Shown here piece by piece: positions 1 to 6,437 of a stretch of DNA of 9,950 nt. The translations under genes and the position numbers were made by a program. A model generated the notes under the pieces. The model was not told the DNA's origin. It made no database searches and saw nothing but the letters and a program-made list of their open reading frames with translations. Position 1 is the stretch's first letter. Every line of letters begins with the position of its first letter. Source of the stretch: VRUB01 sp046758085 (lineage in GTDB: Bacteria; Pseudomonadota; Gammaproteobacteria; Acidiferrobacterales; SPGG2). The stretch spans positions 1 through 9,950 of the forward strand of contig JBHHZP010000132.1 of the NCBI GenBank assembly GCA_046758085.1, given 5' to 3'.

Positions 1-1044
1 CGTGAACCGATCGGGGTCGTGGGCGGGATCATTCCGTGGAATTCCCCGGTCCACCTGGGTGCGCTCAAGATCGCGATGTCAGTCACGGCGGGCAACACCC
101 TTGTTCTCAAGGCCGCCGAGGATGCGCCGCTCGGGGTGCTCGTGATGGCGAGGATTTGCGCTGAGCACCTGCCCCCGGGCGTGCTGAACGTGCTGACAGG
201 ATACGGCGAAGAATGCGGCGCGCCGCTCGCCCGGCATCCGCTCGTGCGCAAACTCTCCTTCACCGGCTCGACGGAGGTCGGCAAGCTGATCATGCACGCG
301 GCGGCGGGTCGAATCGTCCCGGTTTCACTGGAGCTCGGCGGTAAGAGCCCGGTCATCGTGTTTCCCGATTCTAACGACGATCGAACCGTGGACGGCGTGA
401 TTAGCGGCATGCGCTTTACTCGGCAGGGACAGTCGTGCACGGCCGGCTCGCGGCTTTTCTTGCACCGCTCGGTGTTCGACTCATTTCTTGGCAAACTCGC
501 CGACAAGCTCTCCGCGCTCAAGATCGGTGACCCGACCGACGAAGCCACCGACATGGGCGCGATTATCAATCGCAAGCAATTCGAGCAAGTGTGCTCCTAC
601 ATCGAGGATGGCTTGCGCCAGAAGGAAGCACGTCTCGTGCTGGGCGGCCTGCCGCCCCGTGAGGGCCCGCTCGCCCAGGGTTATTTCGTTCAGCCTACGG
701 TATTCGCGGAAGTCCGAAACGAATGGCGCATCGCCCGCGAGGAGATTTTCGGCCCGGTGCTGGTGGCCATTCCCTGGGAGGACGAGCAGGACGCGGTGCG
801 GATGGCCAACGACAGCCACTACGGTCTCGCCGCCTATGTGTGGACCCGCGATCTCGGTAAGGCGCTGCGAACGGCGCACGCGATCGAATGCGGTTGGATC
901 CAGATCAACCAGGGGGTCGGCCAGTCGCCCGGCCATTCCTACGGCGGGTTCAAGCAGAGCGGCATTGGGCGCGAGTTCTCGCTCGAGGGGATGCTCGATA
1001 GCTTCACCCAGCGAAAGAGCGTCACGGTCAACCTGGAATCCTGA
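1..1044 (+). CDS. Aldehyde dehydrogenase (NAD(P)-dependent), 5'-truncated by window edge
   Basis: Oxidises an aldehyde to the carboxylic acid with NAD(P)+ in the cytoplasm; the aldehyde is not identifiable. The reading frame is open from base 1 with no start codon of its own, so the gene begins outside the window; 347 codons are present, and about 140 of the usual roughly 490 residues are missing (part of the N-terminal cofactor-binding domain). Visible family motifs, numbering the first in-window codon as 1: PWN at 12-14, FTGST at 87-91, ELGGKSP with the general-base Glu at 111 (bases 331-333), GQSCTAGSR with the catalytic Cys at 146 (bases 436-438), and EEIFGPV with the second conserved Glu further on. 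The C-terminus has the usual GGFKQSGIGRE segment. All catalytic residues in view are intact. It resembles the betaine/benzaldehyde-type branch, but subfamily is an inference. It converges on the minus-strand binding-protein gene. Confidence 0.95.
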   Translation, partial: REPIGVVGGIIPWNSPVHLGALKIAMSVTAGNTLVLKAAEDAPLGVLVMARICAEHLPPGVLNVLTGYGEECGAPLARHPLVRKLSFTGSTEVGKLIMHAAAGRIVPVSLELGGKSPVIVFPDSNDDRTVDGVISGMRFTRQGQSCTAGSRLFLHRSVFDSFLGKLADKLSALKIGDPTDEATDMGAIINRKQFEQVCSYIEDGLRQKEARLVLGGLPPREGPLAQGYFVQPTVFAEVRNEWRIAREEIFGPVLVAIPWEDEQDAVRMANDSHYGLAAYVWTRDLGKALRTAHAIECGWIQINQGVGQSPGHSYGGFKQSGIGREFSLEGMLDSFTQRKSVTVNLES

Positions 1045-1336
1045 TGCGCCTGGCTCGAAGCCGGGCCAAGATGAACAAGCTGCAGCCTGATCCACGCCCA
1101 CGCCATGTCTGTTGGCAATACGGCTTTACGACGCACGAGCTTGCGGGCCCGGCATATATTTGGCGCCATCATTGATGCGAACCAGGAAGTCTTTACTGCT
1201 TACAGTGATGAAGCCGCAGCGATGAAGATATTGGAGTTCAGCTAATAAATGACTTCCGGTCGTTCTTCGTTCAAAGAGTTTTCACAGTTGCAGGCGGCCG
1301 TAAGGTATCCAGAACGTTAGATGCGGCAGAAAAATA

Positions 1337-1359
1337 CCCTCCCCCTATATGGGGGAGGG
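1337..1359. repeat. GC-rich hairpin, copy 1 (9-bp stem, 5-nt loop)
   Basis: Perfect inverted repeat CCCTCCCCC / GGGGGAGGG around the loop TATAT. A near copy follows 54 bases later. It sits between two convergent genes, where REP-like palindromes and bidirectional terminators are common. No run of T follows on either strand, so a classical intrinsic terminator is not well supported. Confidence 0.7.
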
Positions 1360-1390
1360 CAGGCAATTCGTAGCGTTGTATACCGAATCC

Positions 1391-1414
1391 CCCTCCCCAC
1401 GAAATTGGGGAGGG
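1391..1414. repeat. GC-rich hairpin, copy 2 (9-bp stem, 6-nt loop)
   Basis: Perfect inverted repeat CCCTCCCCA / TGGGGAGGG around CGAAAT. It shares eight of nine stem positions with copy 1 but has an unrelated loop. It begins 17 bases beyond the stop codon of the minus-strand binding-protein gene, so on that strand it could act as a weak terminator or as a 3' RNA-stabilising structure. No U-tract follows. Confidence 0.7.
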
Positions 1415-1431
1415 CACGGGCCGGGCGGGGG

Positions 1432-2706
1432 CTACATCTTCGCTTTCTGCTTCCAAGTCGGCATCGGGTAGACCAGCTTGCAAGCGGCCAGATCGAACGG
1501 GTAGATGGTGCAGTACCTGCCGTTTTGCACCTGCATCAGAATCCCGCGCACCAGCATATTCTGTCCGTCCGCTCCGAACTTGATTCCCTTCCACGGCACA
1601 ATCAGCTTGTCAGACGGAATATTGGTCTTGGTGAGCGCCTCGCGGATCTTGTTCGGGTCCGTTGAGCCGGCGCGATTGATGGCATCGACCAGCGCCATGA
1701 ACCCGGTAAAGGCGCGCACGGGCACATCCGAGAGATCACGACCGCCCGAGTGCTGCTTGAAACGGGCATTGATTTGGTTGATCAGCGGAATGGTCTTGGC
1801 CAGATCCATATTGAACGGCGAGCGTGTGATCACGCCTTCCGCGTCCTTGCCCATGGTTTTGAGAAAGGTGGGATCGGTGTAGCCTGCGTTCTGGGCAACC
1901 AGCAGCTTGGGGTTATAGTCCAGCTCCTTCGCCGTGCGCAGGAACAACATCGCGTCCGACGTATACGAGGAGGGCAGGAACACGTCCGGGCTCGCCGCCT
2001 TGATCCGTTGAACCTCGGACGTCAGCGAGGTGGTCTTGGCGCGGTAGGATATCTTGCTGACTACCTTGTAGCCCAAACCCTTGGCGAGGTCGTTCTGCAC
2101 CCTCCCGCTGTCGGTTCCCCACAGCGTATCTTCGTGGAAGATCGCCACCGAGGATAGCTTCATCCCTTTCTTGGCCTCAAAGTCCCGTATGAAATCGAAC
2201 ATGAGCTGGGTAAATTCGGCATCGTGCGGCGTGGTGCGGAAGAACCACTTGAATCCGCGCTTGGTCAACTTGGGCGAGGTGGACTCGCCATTTACCCACG
2301 GGATCTGAAAACGTTCGGCCACCTGGCTACCTGCGGCCGTAACGCTGCTGTAGTACGCCCCATAGAGCGCATTCACTTTCTCCTGGGTAATCATTCTTTC
2401 TGCTTCACCCTGGCCAACATCCGGTTTGCCCTGATGATCGGCGACGACGATGCGTATCTTGGCGCCACCGAGGTTCGGCAGGCCCTTTCCAGGCCCCAAG
2501 GGCACGTTCAGATTGACGTCCTCGTTGACGATCTCGACCGCGGTCTTTACCGCGGCGACGGCGTCAATTCCAACCTGGGCGACCGGTCCGCTCAACGGAT
2601 AGATCACACCGATGACGACCTCTTTTGCCTGTGCAATGCCCGGACTGAGCGGTATCAGGCCTGCCGCCAGGACGGCGGACACGAACAACAAAGTGCGACG
2701 TTTCAT
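1432..2706 (-). CDS. Periplasmic binding protein of a branched-chain amino acid/amide (HAAT-type) ABC importer
   Basis: Captures a small solute in the periplasm and delivers it to the LivHM-type permease. 424 residues. A Sec signal peptide is clear: basic start (MKRR), hydrophobic core at about 5-24, and a likely cut after AQA at 25-27 before KEVVIG; there is no lipobox Cys. The mature N-terminus (VIGVIYPLSGPVAQVG) is the classic start of the type I (Peripla_BP_6) fold, and later segments such as ALYGAYYSS, IPWVNGES and VAIFHEDTLWGTDSG fit it. The mature protein has only two Cys, at 399 and 409, plausibly a disulfide. The start is set by a strong GAGGAGGAGG 6 nt upstream; a longer frame reaching 2790 would run through that site. 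It is divergent from the four transporter genes it presumably serves, instead of leading their operon. The substrate could be an amino acid, amide, urea-like compound or aromatic acid; the sequence does not decide. Confidence 0.93.
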   Translation of the reverse strand: MKRRTLLFVSAVLAAGLIPLSPGIAQAKEVVIGVIYPLSGPVAQVGIDAVAAVKTAVEIVNEDVNLNVPLGPGKGLPNLGGAKIRIVVADHQGKPDVGQGEAERMITQEKVNALYGAYYSSVTAAGSQVAERFQIPWVNGESTSPKLTKRGFKWFFRTTPHDAEFTQLMFDFIRDFEAKKGMKLSSVAIFHEDTLWGTDSGRVQNDLAKGLGYKVVSKISYRAKTTSLTSEVQRIKAASPDVFLPSSYTSDAMLFLRTAKELDYNPKLLVAQNAGYTDPTFLKTMGKDAEGVITRSPFNMDLAKTIPLINQINARFKQHSGGRDLSDVPVRAFTGFMALVDAINRAGSTDPNKIREALTKTNIPSDKLIVPWKGIKFGADGQNMLVRGILMQVQNGRYCTIYPFDLAACKLVYPMPTWKQKAKM

Positions 2707-3072
2707 GGTATGCCTCCTCCTCATGGTAACGGCGAATATGCGACTCACTGGGTATGCTCCTACAGAAACAAGGCTGGTTTTGGTTCTCAAGTTTTTTCAA
2801 GTACTTGCAGGTGAGGAAGTCGCCGGGCAGTCACTGCAGGTGGCCCACTGCTCACGGTCAGTCGCTGTGCCGGGCCGCAGAATGTTCCTCACACGCCAGG
2901 TTGCATCCAACCCGAGTTGACTATCCAGCACCATGTGGGCACTGTCAAGGCCATCCGGATCGCCGGCGCGTTGGCGTGTTCCCAAGGGGCCCAGTGGTTC
3001 CGGGCGCGCAGTGACTGATCCGGCTATGCGGCATTGCCGGATACACTGGTCCACGCACACAGAGAACGCATT
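2707..3072. promoter_or_regulatory. Divergent control region with repeated CAGT-N-ACTG palindrome
   Basis: These 366 bases separate two divergent transcription units of one importer, so they should hold both promoters. Three copies of one short palindrome are visible: CAGTCACTG at 2828-2836, CAGTCGCTG at 2859-2867 (one mismatch) and CAGTGACTG at 3009-3017. A different perfect palindrome, CAAGTACTTG, lies at 2798-2807. A TTGACT resembling a -35 box occurs at 2917-2922 on the plus strand, but the hexamer 17 bases on (CACTGT) is a poor -10. On the minus strand TTGAAA and TTGAGA boxes have no convincing partner. The region may therefore need an activator. No gene is evident in it. Confidence 0.5.
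2713..2722 (-). promoter_or_regulatory. Strong Shine-Dalgarno that fixes the binding-protein start
   Basis: On the minus strand the sequence is GAGGAGGAGG, ending 6 nt before the ATG at 2706. It rules out two in-frame upstream ATGs (first bases at 2724 and 2790), because the first overlaps this site and the second lacks one and would displace the signal peptide from the N-terminus. Confidence 0.85.
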
Positions 3073-3939
3073 GTGACTCGAGAGATCGTGATCCAAGCGA
3101 TCATCAGTGGCCTGCTGATGGGGTTCGTCTACGCCTTGATCGCGGCCGGTCTGAGCTTGATATTCGGTCTGATGGAGATCGTGAACTTCGCCCACGGCGA
3201 GTTCCTGATGCTCAGCATGTTCGCGGCCTTCTGGTTTTGGGCACTGTTCGGCGTCGATCCGCTGTACTCCCTGCCTGTCACCGCGGCCTTGCTCGCCCTG
3301 CTGGGGTTGGTTGTCCACTACGGCATCATTCGTCATATCCTGCGGGCGTCCATGTTGGCGCAGATCTGCGCCACGTTTGGTCTGGCGGTGTTCTTGCGTG
3401 CACTGGCGCAGTTCTTGTGGACGCCGGACTTCCGAACTGTCGTTCATCCGCTGGTGGAAGGCCGGGTAGAGGTTCTGGGAATCTTTTTAGGTTTGCCCCA
3501 GATCGTCGCGAGTGTGGGGTGCCTGCTGGGCTTCACGCTGCTCTATGTGTTCATTACCCGGACGGAAACCGGCCTTGCCTTGCAGGCAACGTCGCAGGAC
3601 CGCCAAGCGGCGTCGCTCATGGGCATACCCACCGACCGTATGTTTGCACTCGGCTGGGCCATCGGTGCGGCCTGCGTGGGGGTTGCAGGGGTACTGCTCA
3701 GCACCTTTTATTTCGTTTTTCCGGAAGTAGGGTTCCAGTTTGCCTTGATCGCTTATGTGGCGGTGGCGCTAGGCGGCTTTGGCAGTATTCTGGGATGCCT
3801 GTTGGCAGGCGTGTTGATCGGTCTGGTCGAGGCGCTGGGCGGGCTGTTGATCGATCCCTCCTTCAAGTACCTGATCATCTTCGGCCTGTACTTGGCGGTC
3901 GTGTTCTTTCGACCGCAGGGACTGTTCGGGAGATTTTGA
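3073..3939 (+). CDS. livH: HAAT-type ABC importer permease, LivH family
   Basis: Inner-membrane permease subunit that pairs with the LivM-type protein encoded next to form the translocation pore. 288 residues, close to the roughly 290-310 usual for LivH. From the N-terminus: a first hydrophobic segment SGLLMGFVYALIAAGL, the diagnostic NFAHGE at 38-43, further hydrophobic helices, a cytoplasmic coupling loop of EAA type (TETGLALQATSQDRQAASLMGI, about 164-185), then the glycine-rich VALGGFGSILG and the C-terminal RPQGLFGRF. I chose GTG at 3073 because family members begin a few residues before the first helix; a TTG at 3034 would add 13 hydrophilic residues. The ribosome binding site is weak for both, so the start is uncertain. 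First gene of a four-gene run, overlapping the next by one base (TGATG). Confidence 0.93.
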   Translation: MTREIVIQAIISGLLMGFVYALIAAGLSLIFGLMEIVNFAHGEFLMLSMFAAFWFWALFGVDPLYSLPVTAALLALLGLVVHYGIIRHILRASMLAQICATFGLAVFLRALAQFLWTPDFRTVVHPLVEGRVEVLGIFLGLPQIVASVGCLLGFTLLYVFITRTETGLALQATSQDRQAASLMGIPTDRMFALGWAIGAACVGVAGVLLSTFYFVFPEVGFQFALIAYVAVALGGFGSILGCLLAGVLIGLVEALGGLLIDPSFKYLIIFGLYLAVVFFRPQGLFGRF

Positions 3940-5027
3940 TGCGATCGCGTACCCTCGCCCCGGTGATCGCTGCATTGGGCGCCGCAGAGCGCGAGCCGGC
4001 ATTACAGGACGCGCTCAACGAGCCCGCGCGCACGCCGTGGCGTTTGCGTACCCGGCTCCTGGGTCTGGCGGGGTTCGCGGCGTTGCTCGCGTACCCGTTC
4101 GTGCTCGATGCGCCTTTTCCGCAACACGTCATGATCATGATCTTCCTGTACGCGCTGATGGCGCAATCCTGGAACATTCTCGCGGGTTACTGCGGACAGA
4201 TCTCGCTCGGCCATGCAGTGTTCTTTGGCATCGGCGCCTACAGCTCCGGCTTCTTGTTCGCCACGTTTCGTGTGTCACCGTGGTTAGGCATGATGGTCGG
4301 GATCGCCATCGCGATGGCGGCCGCCGTGGCTATCGGATTGCCCACACTTCGATTGCGTGGGCACTACTTTGCTATTGCGACACTGGTCATCGGGGAAAGC
4401 GTACAGATCGTGTTTCAACGCTGGGAGTTTGTCGGTGCGGCATCGGGTATCTGGCTGCCGATCGTGCGCGAGAATCCGCTGCTGAACTTCCAGTTTAACG
4501 AATCAAAGATTCCTTACTATTTCATCGCGCTAGGTTTTCTGTCCCTGGTCTGTCTGGCGGTGTGGTACCTGGAACGGTCGAAGGCCGGGTACTATTTTCG
4601 CGCGATCCGGGAGGACCCCGAAGCCGCCAGCAGCCTCGGCGTCGACGTCTCGCGCTACAAAGTATTGGCTTTTATGATCTCGGCCGGCTTCATGTCCATC
4701 GCCGGGACCTTCTACGCGCAGTATGTACTGGTGGTAGATCCGGAGACCGTGTTTCCGCTGACGCTTTCGATCCTCGTGTTGCTGATTGCGGTGATGGGCG
4801 GTGTCGGCACGCTGTGGGGGCCGATTATCGGTGCCGCCGTGCTGGTACCGTTGTCGGAGTTCACGCGCATTTACTTGGGCGGCACCGGCGGTAGCGTGGA
4901 TTTGATTATTTACGGCGCGCTGATCGTACTGATCTGCGTGTTCAGACCGGTGGGCCTGCTTGGCATATGGAAGGATTGGCGCCTTGGCCCGGCAGTGGGA
5001 CGAGCAAAGAACCGTGGCAATGCTTGA
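3939..5027 (+). CDS. livM: HAAT-type ABC importer permease, LivM family
   Basis: Second inner-membrane permease subunit of the importer. 362 residues. It has a hydrophilic N-terminal stretch of about 35-40 residues before the first hydrophobic segment, then the family hallmark LAGYCGQISLGHAVFFGIGAY at about 81-101, the GLPTLRLRGHYFAIATL segment at about 133-149, an EAA-type coupling loop RAIREDPEAASSLGV at 221-235, the MGGVGTLWGPIIGA segment near 286-299, and a C-terminal FRPVGLLG. The ATG shares its A with the livH stop and has GGGAG 6 nt upstream, so the start is well supported and translational coupling is likely. The 3' end overlaps the livG start by 8 nt. Confidence 0.94.
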   Translation: MRSRTLAPVIAALGAAEREPALQDALNEPARTPWRLRTRLLGLAGFAALLAYPFVLDAPFPQHVMIMIFLYALMAQSWNILAGYCGQISLGHAVFFGIGAYSSGFLFATFRVSPWLGMMVGIAIAMAAAVAIGLPTLRLRGHYFAIATLVIGESVQIVFQRWEFVGAASGIWLPIVRENPLLNFQFNESKIPYYFIALGFLSLVCLAVWYLERSKAGYYFRAIREDPEAASSLGVDVSRYKVLAFMISAGFMSIAGTFYAQYVLVVDPETVFPLTLSILVLLIAVMGGVGTLWGPIIGAAVLVPLSEFTRIYLGGTGGSVDLIIYGALIVLICVFRPVGLLGIWKDWRLGPAVGRAKNRGNA

Positions 5028-5733
5028 GGTCAAAGGGCTCACCAAGAAGTTCGGGGGGCTGGTTGCCAACGACGACATCGCCTTTACGGTCAAGGAAGGA
5101 GAGATCCTCGGCTTGATCGGTCCCAACGGCGCCGGTAAGTCCACGCTGTTCGATCTACTCACCGGGTTTCAACGCCCGGATACCGGTCATGTATCCTTCC
5201 TGGGGCGCTCATCGCTTGGGTTGCGCCCGGATCAAATCAGCCGTCTGGGTGTCGGGCGCACATTCCAGAAGCTCAGACCCTTTGACCACATGACCGTTGA
5301 AGAAAACGTAATGGTAGGCGTTTTGCAGCACACCGCTAATCTACGCGTGGCGCGCGAGCAGGCCTTGGGTGCATTGTACTTTGTCGGGTTGTTGGAGAAG
5401 CGTGGCGCCCACGGCCGCATGCTCAGTACCGGCCAGCGCAAACGGCTCGAGTTGGCGCGGGCGATGGCCACGCGTCCGCGTTTGTTATTGATGGACGAGG
5501 TCTCGGGCGGTGTGGACCAGCGCAGCCTCCCGGGATTGATTGATCTGGTAAACCGGCTAAAGCAACAGGGCATGACCATGATAATTATCGAGCACAACAT
5601 GCAGGTATTGATGTCGCTCGCGGATCGTGTGCTGGCGCTGCACCTCGGACGCAAGATTGCCGAAGGCACGCCGGAGGAAATCCAGAACGACCGCAAGGTC
5701 ATCGAGTCCTACCTCGGTCTTGCCTATGCTTGA
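5020..5733 (+). CDS. livG: HAAT-type ABC importer ATPase, LivG family
   Basis: One of two cytoplasmic ATPases that power the importer. 237 residues, slightly short of the usual 250-260. Walker A GPNGAGKST is at 34-42, the Q-loop Gln at 83 in RTFQ, the ABC signature LSTGQ at 135-139, Walker B LLLMDE at 155-160 and the switch His at 192 in IEHN. All catalytic positions are present. The stretch after the catalytic Glu reads VSGGVD, where most LivG proteins have PxAGLN-like residues; this is a local deviation in the D-loop region, not a loss of a catalytic residue. The C-terminal tail (GRKIAEGTPEEIQNDRKVIESYLG) is typical. The start overlaps the end of livM by 8 nt with no good ribosome binding site, so translation probably depends on coupling. 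Confidence 0.94.
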   Translation: MLEVKGLTKKFGGLVANDDIAFTVKEGEILGLIGPNGAGKSTLFDLLTGFQRPDTGHVSFLGRSSLGLRPDQISRLGVGRTFQKLRPFDHMTVEENVMVGVLQHTANLRVAREQALGALYFVGLLEKRGAHGRMLSTGQRKRLELARAMATRPRLLLMDEVSGGVDQRSLPGLIDLVNRLKQQGMTMIIIEHNMQVLMSLADRVLALHLGRKIAEGTPEEIQNDRKVIESYLGLAYA

Positions 5734-6430
5734 GGTTTCCGACATCGAGGTGAGTTACGGCGATTACCAGGTGGTCTGGGGGGTGTCGCTGCAGGTTGAC
5801 GTGGGCGAGGTGGTGAGCTTGCTGGGCCCGAACGGTTCCGGCAAGAGCACCATATTCAACACCATCTCGGGCCTGCTCAAGCCGAAGGCAGGGTGTGTGG
5901 AGTTCGAGGGCGCGCGCATCGACCGTCAACCCTCGCATCAGATTGTGCGCCGCGGACTGGCGCACATCCTCGAGCGCCGGCGCGTGTTCCCCTATTTGAC
6001 GGTGCGGCAAAATCTCTGGCTCGGCGGCTATCACCCCGAAGCCCGAGCGTACCGCGCAGCGACTCTGAAGCAGGTGTATGAATTGTTTCCGCGGTTGCGC
6101 GAGCGCGAGAGCCAGCTTGCCTACTCGTTGAGCGGCGGCGAGCAACAGATGCTGGCACTCGGGCGTGGCTTGATGTCCCGCCCCAAGCTCTTGATGGTCG
6201 ATGAGCCCTTCCTGGGCCTGTCGCCGGCCGTCGTGCAGGAGATGAAGGACGCGTTCAAACAGATAAACGCCGAGGGCGTAAGCATTCTTTTTATTGAGCA
6301 AAATGTCCAGGTGGCGTTAAGTATGTCGCATCGAGGCTATATTCTGGAGAGCGGTAGGTTGGTGCTCGAGGGCGAGTCCGAAGCCCTGCTCACGAGCGAT
6401 GAGGTCAAGCGCGTTTTTCTGGGCGGTTGA
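5726..6430 (+). CDS. livF: HAAT-type ABC importer ATPase, LivF family
   Basis: Second cytoplasmic ATPase, expected to pair with LivG beneath the LivHM permease. 234 residues, normal for LivF. Walker A GPNGSGKST is at 34-42, signature LSGGE at 135-139, Walker B LLMVDE at 155-160 followed by PFLGLSP, and Gln192 (IEQN) at the switch-His position; a Gln there is characteristic of LivF, so it is not a defect. The Q-loop region reads HILERRRVFP where most LivF proteins have VPEGRRxF. The start overlaps livG by 8 nt at the same ATGCTTGAGGT string seen at the livM-livG junction, again without a ribosome binding site. It is the last gene of the run; the stop is 7 nt from the stop of the minus-strand DUF1445 gene. 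Confidence 0.94.
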   Translation: MLEVSDIEVSYGDYQVVWGVSLQVDVGEVVSLLGPNGSGKSTIFNTISGLLKPKAGCVEFEGARIDRQPSHQIVRRGLAHILERRRVFPYLTVRQNLWLGGYHPEARAYRAATLKQVYELFPRLRERESQLAYSLSGGEQQMLALGRGLMSRPKLLMVDEPFLGLSPAVVQEMKDAFKQINAEGVSILFIEQNVQVALSMSHRGYILESGRLVLEGESEALLTSDEVKRVFLGG

Positions 6431-6437
6431 AGTTCGA

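Larger units (their letters stand above)
1045..1431. other. Convergent intergenic spacer, 387 bp, with two hairpins and no convincing gene
   Basis: This lies between the stop of the aldehyde dehydrogenase gene (plus) and the stop of the binding-protein gene (minus). Its first 290 bases are less GC-rich than the flanking genes. They hold two short open frames: 43 codons from an ATG at 1044 that overlaps the dehydrogenase stop as TGATG, and 46 codons at 1105-1245. Neither has a recognisable motif or a good ribosome binding site, so I do not call them genes. The last part (1337-1414) holds two GC-rich hairpins, listed separately. Confidence 0.6.

Noticed and set aside
481..1101. Long minus-strand open frame opposite the aldehyde dehydrogenase (206 codons)
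   Set aside because: A shadow frame in GC-rich coding DNA; the plus frame carries all the family motifs.
1044..1175. 43-codon open frame whose ATG overlaps the aldehyde dehydrogenase stop as TGATG
   Set aside because: No recognisable motif, Arg/His-rich composition and no ribosome binding site; the overlap alone can arise by chance.
1105..1245. 46-codon open frame ending in a protein-like tail (about IFGAIIDANQEVFTAYSDEA)
   Set aside because: The tail looks slightly more gene-like than chance, but I know no family for it and there is no ribosome binding site. It might be a decayed gene end; a protein search would decide.
1187..1257. Distant inverted pair GGAAGTC / GACTTCC
   Set aside because: Seven bases with a loop of more than 50 nt is expected by chance and nothing else in the span supports it.
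2707..2790. 28-residue N-terminal extension of the HAAT binding protein from an ATG at 2790
   Set aside because: It would run through the strong ribosome binding site and bury the signal peptide, so the start at 2706 is preferred.
2917..2945. TTGACT with CACTGT at 17-bp spacing as a promoter for livHMGF
   Set aside because: The -35 is good but the -10 matches the consensus at too few positions to call.
3237..3938. In-frame 5' extension of livM overlapping livH
   Set aside because: Translation of this part has no membrane segments and is the shadow of livH; the ATG at 3939 has a ribosome binding site and a TGATG overlap.
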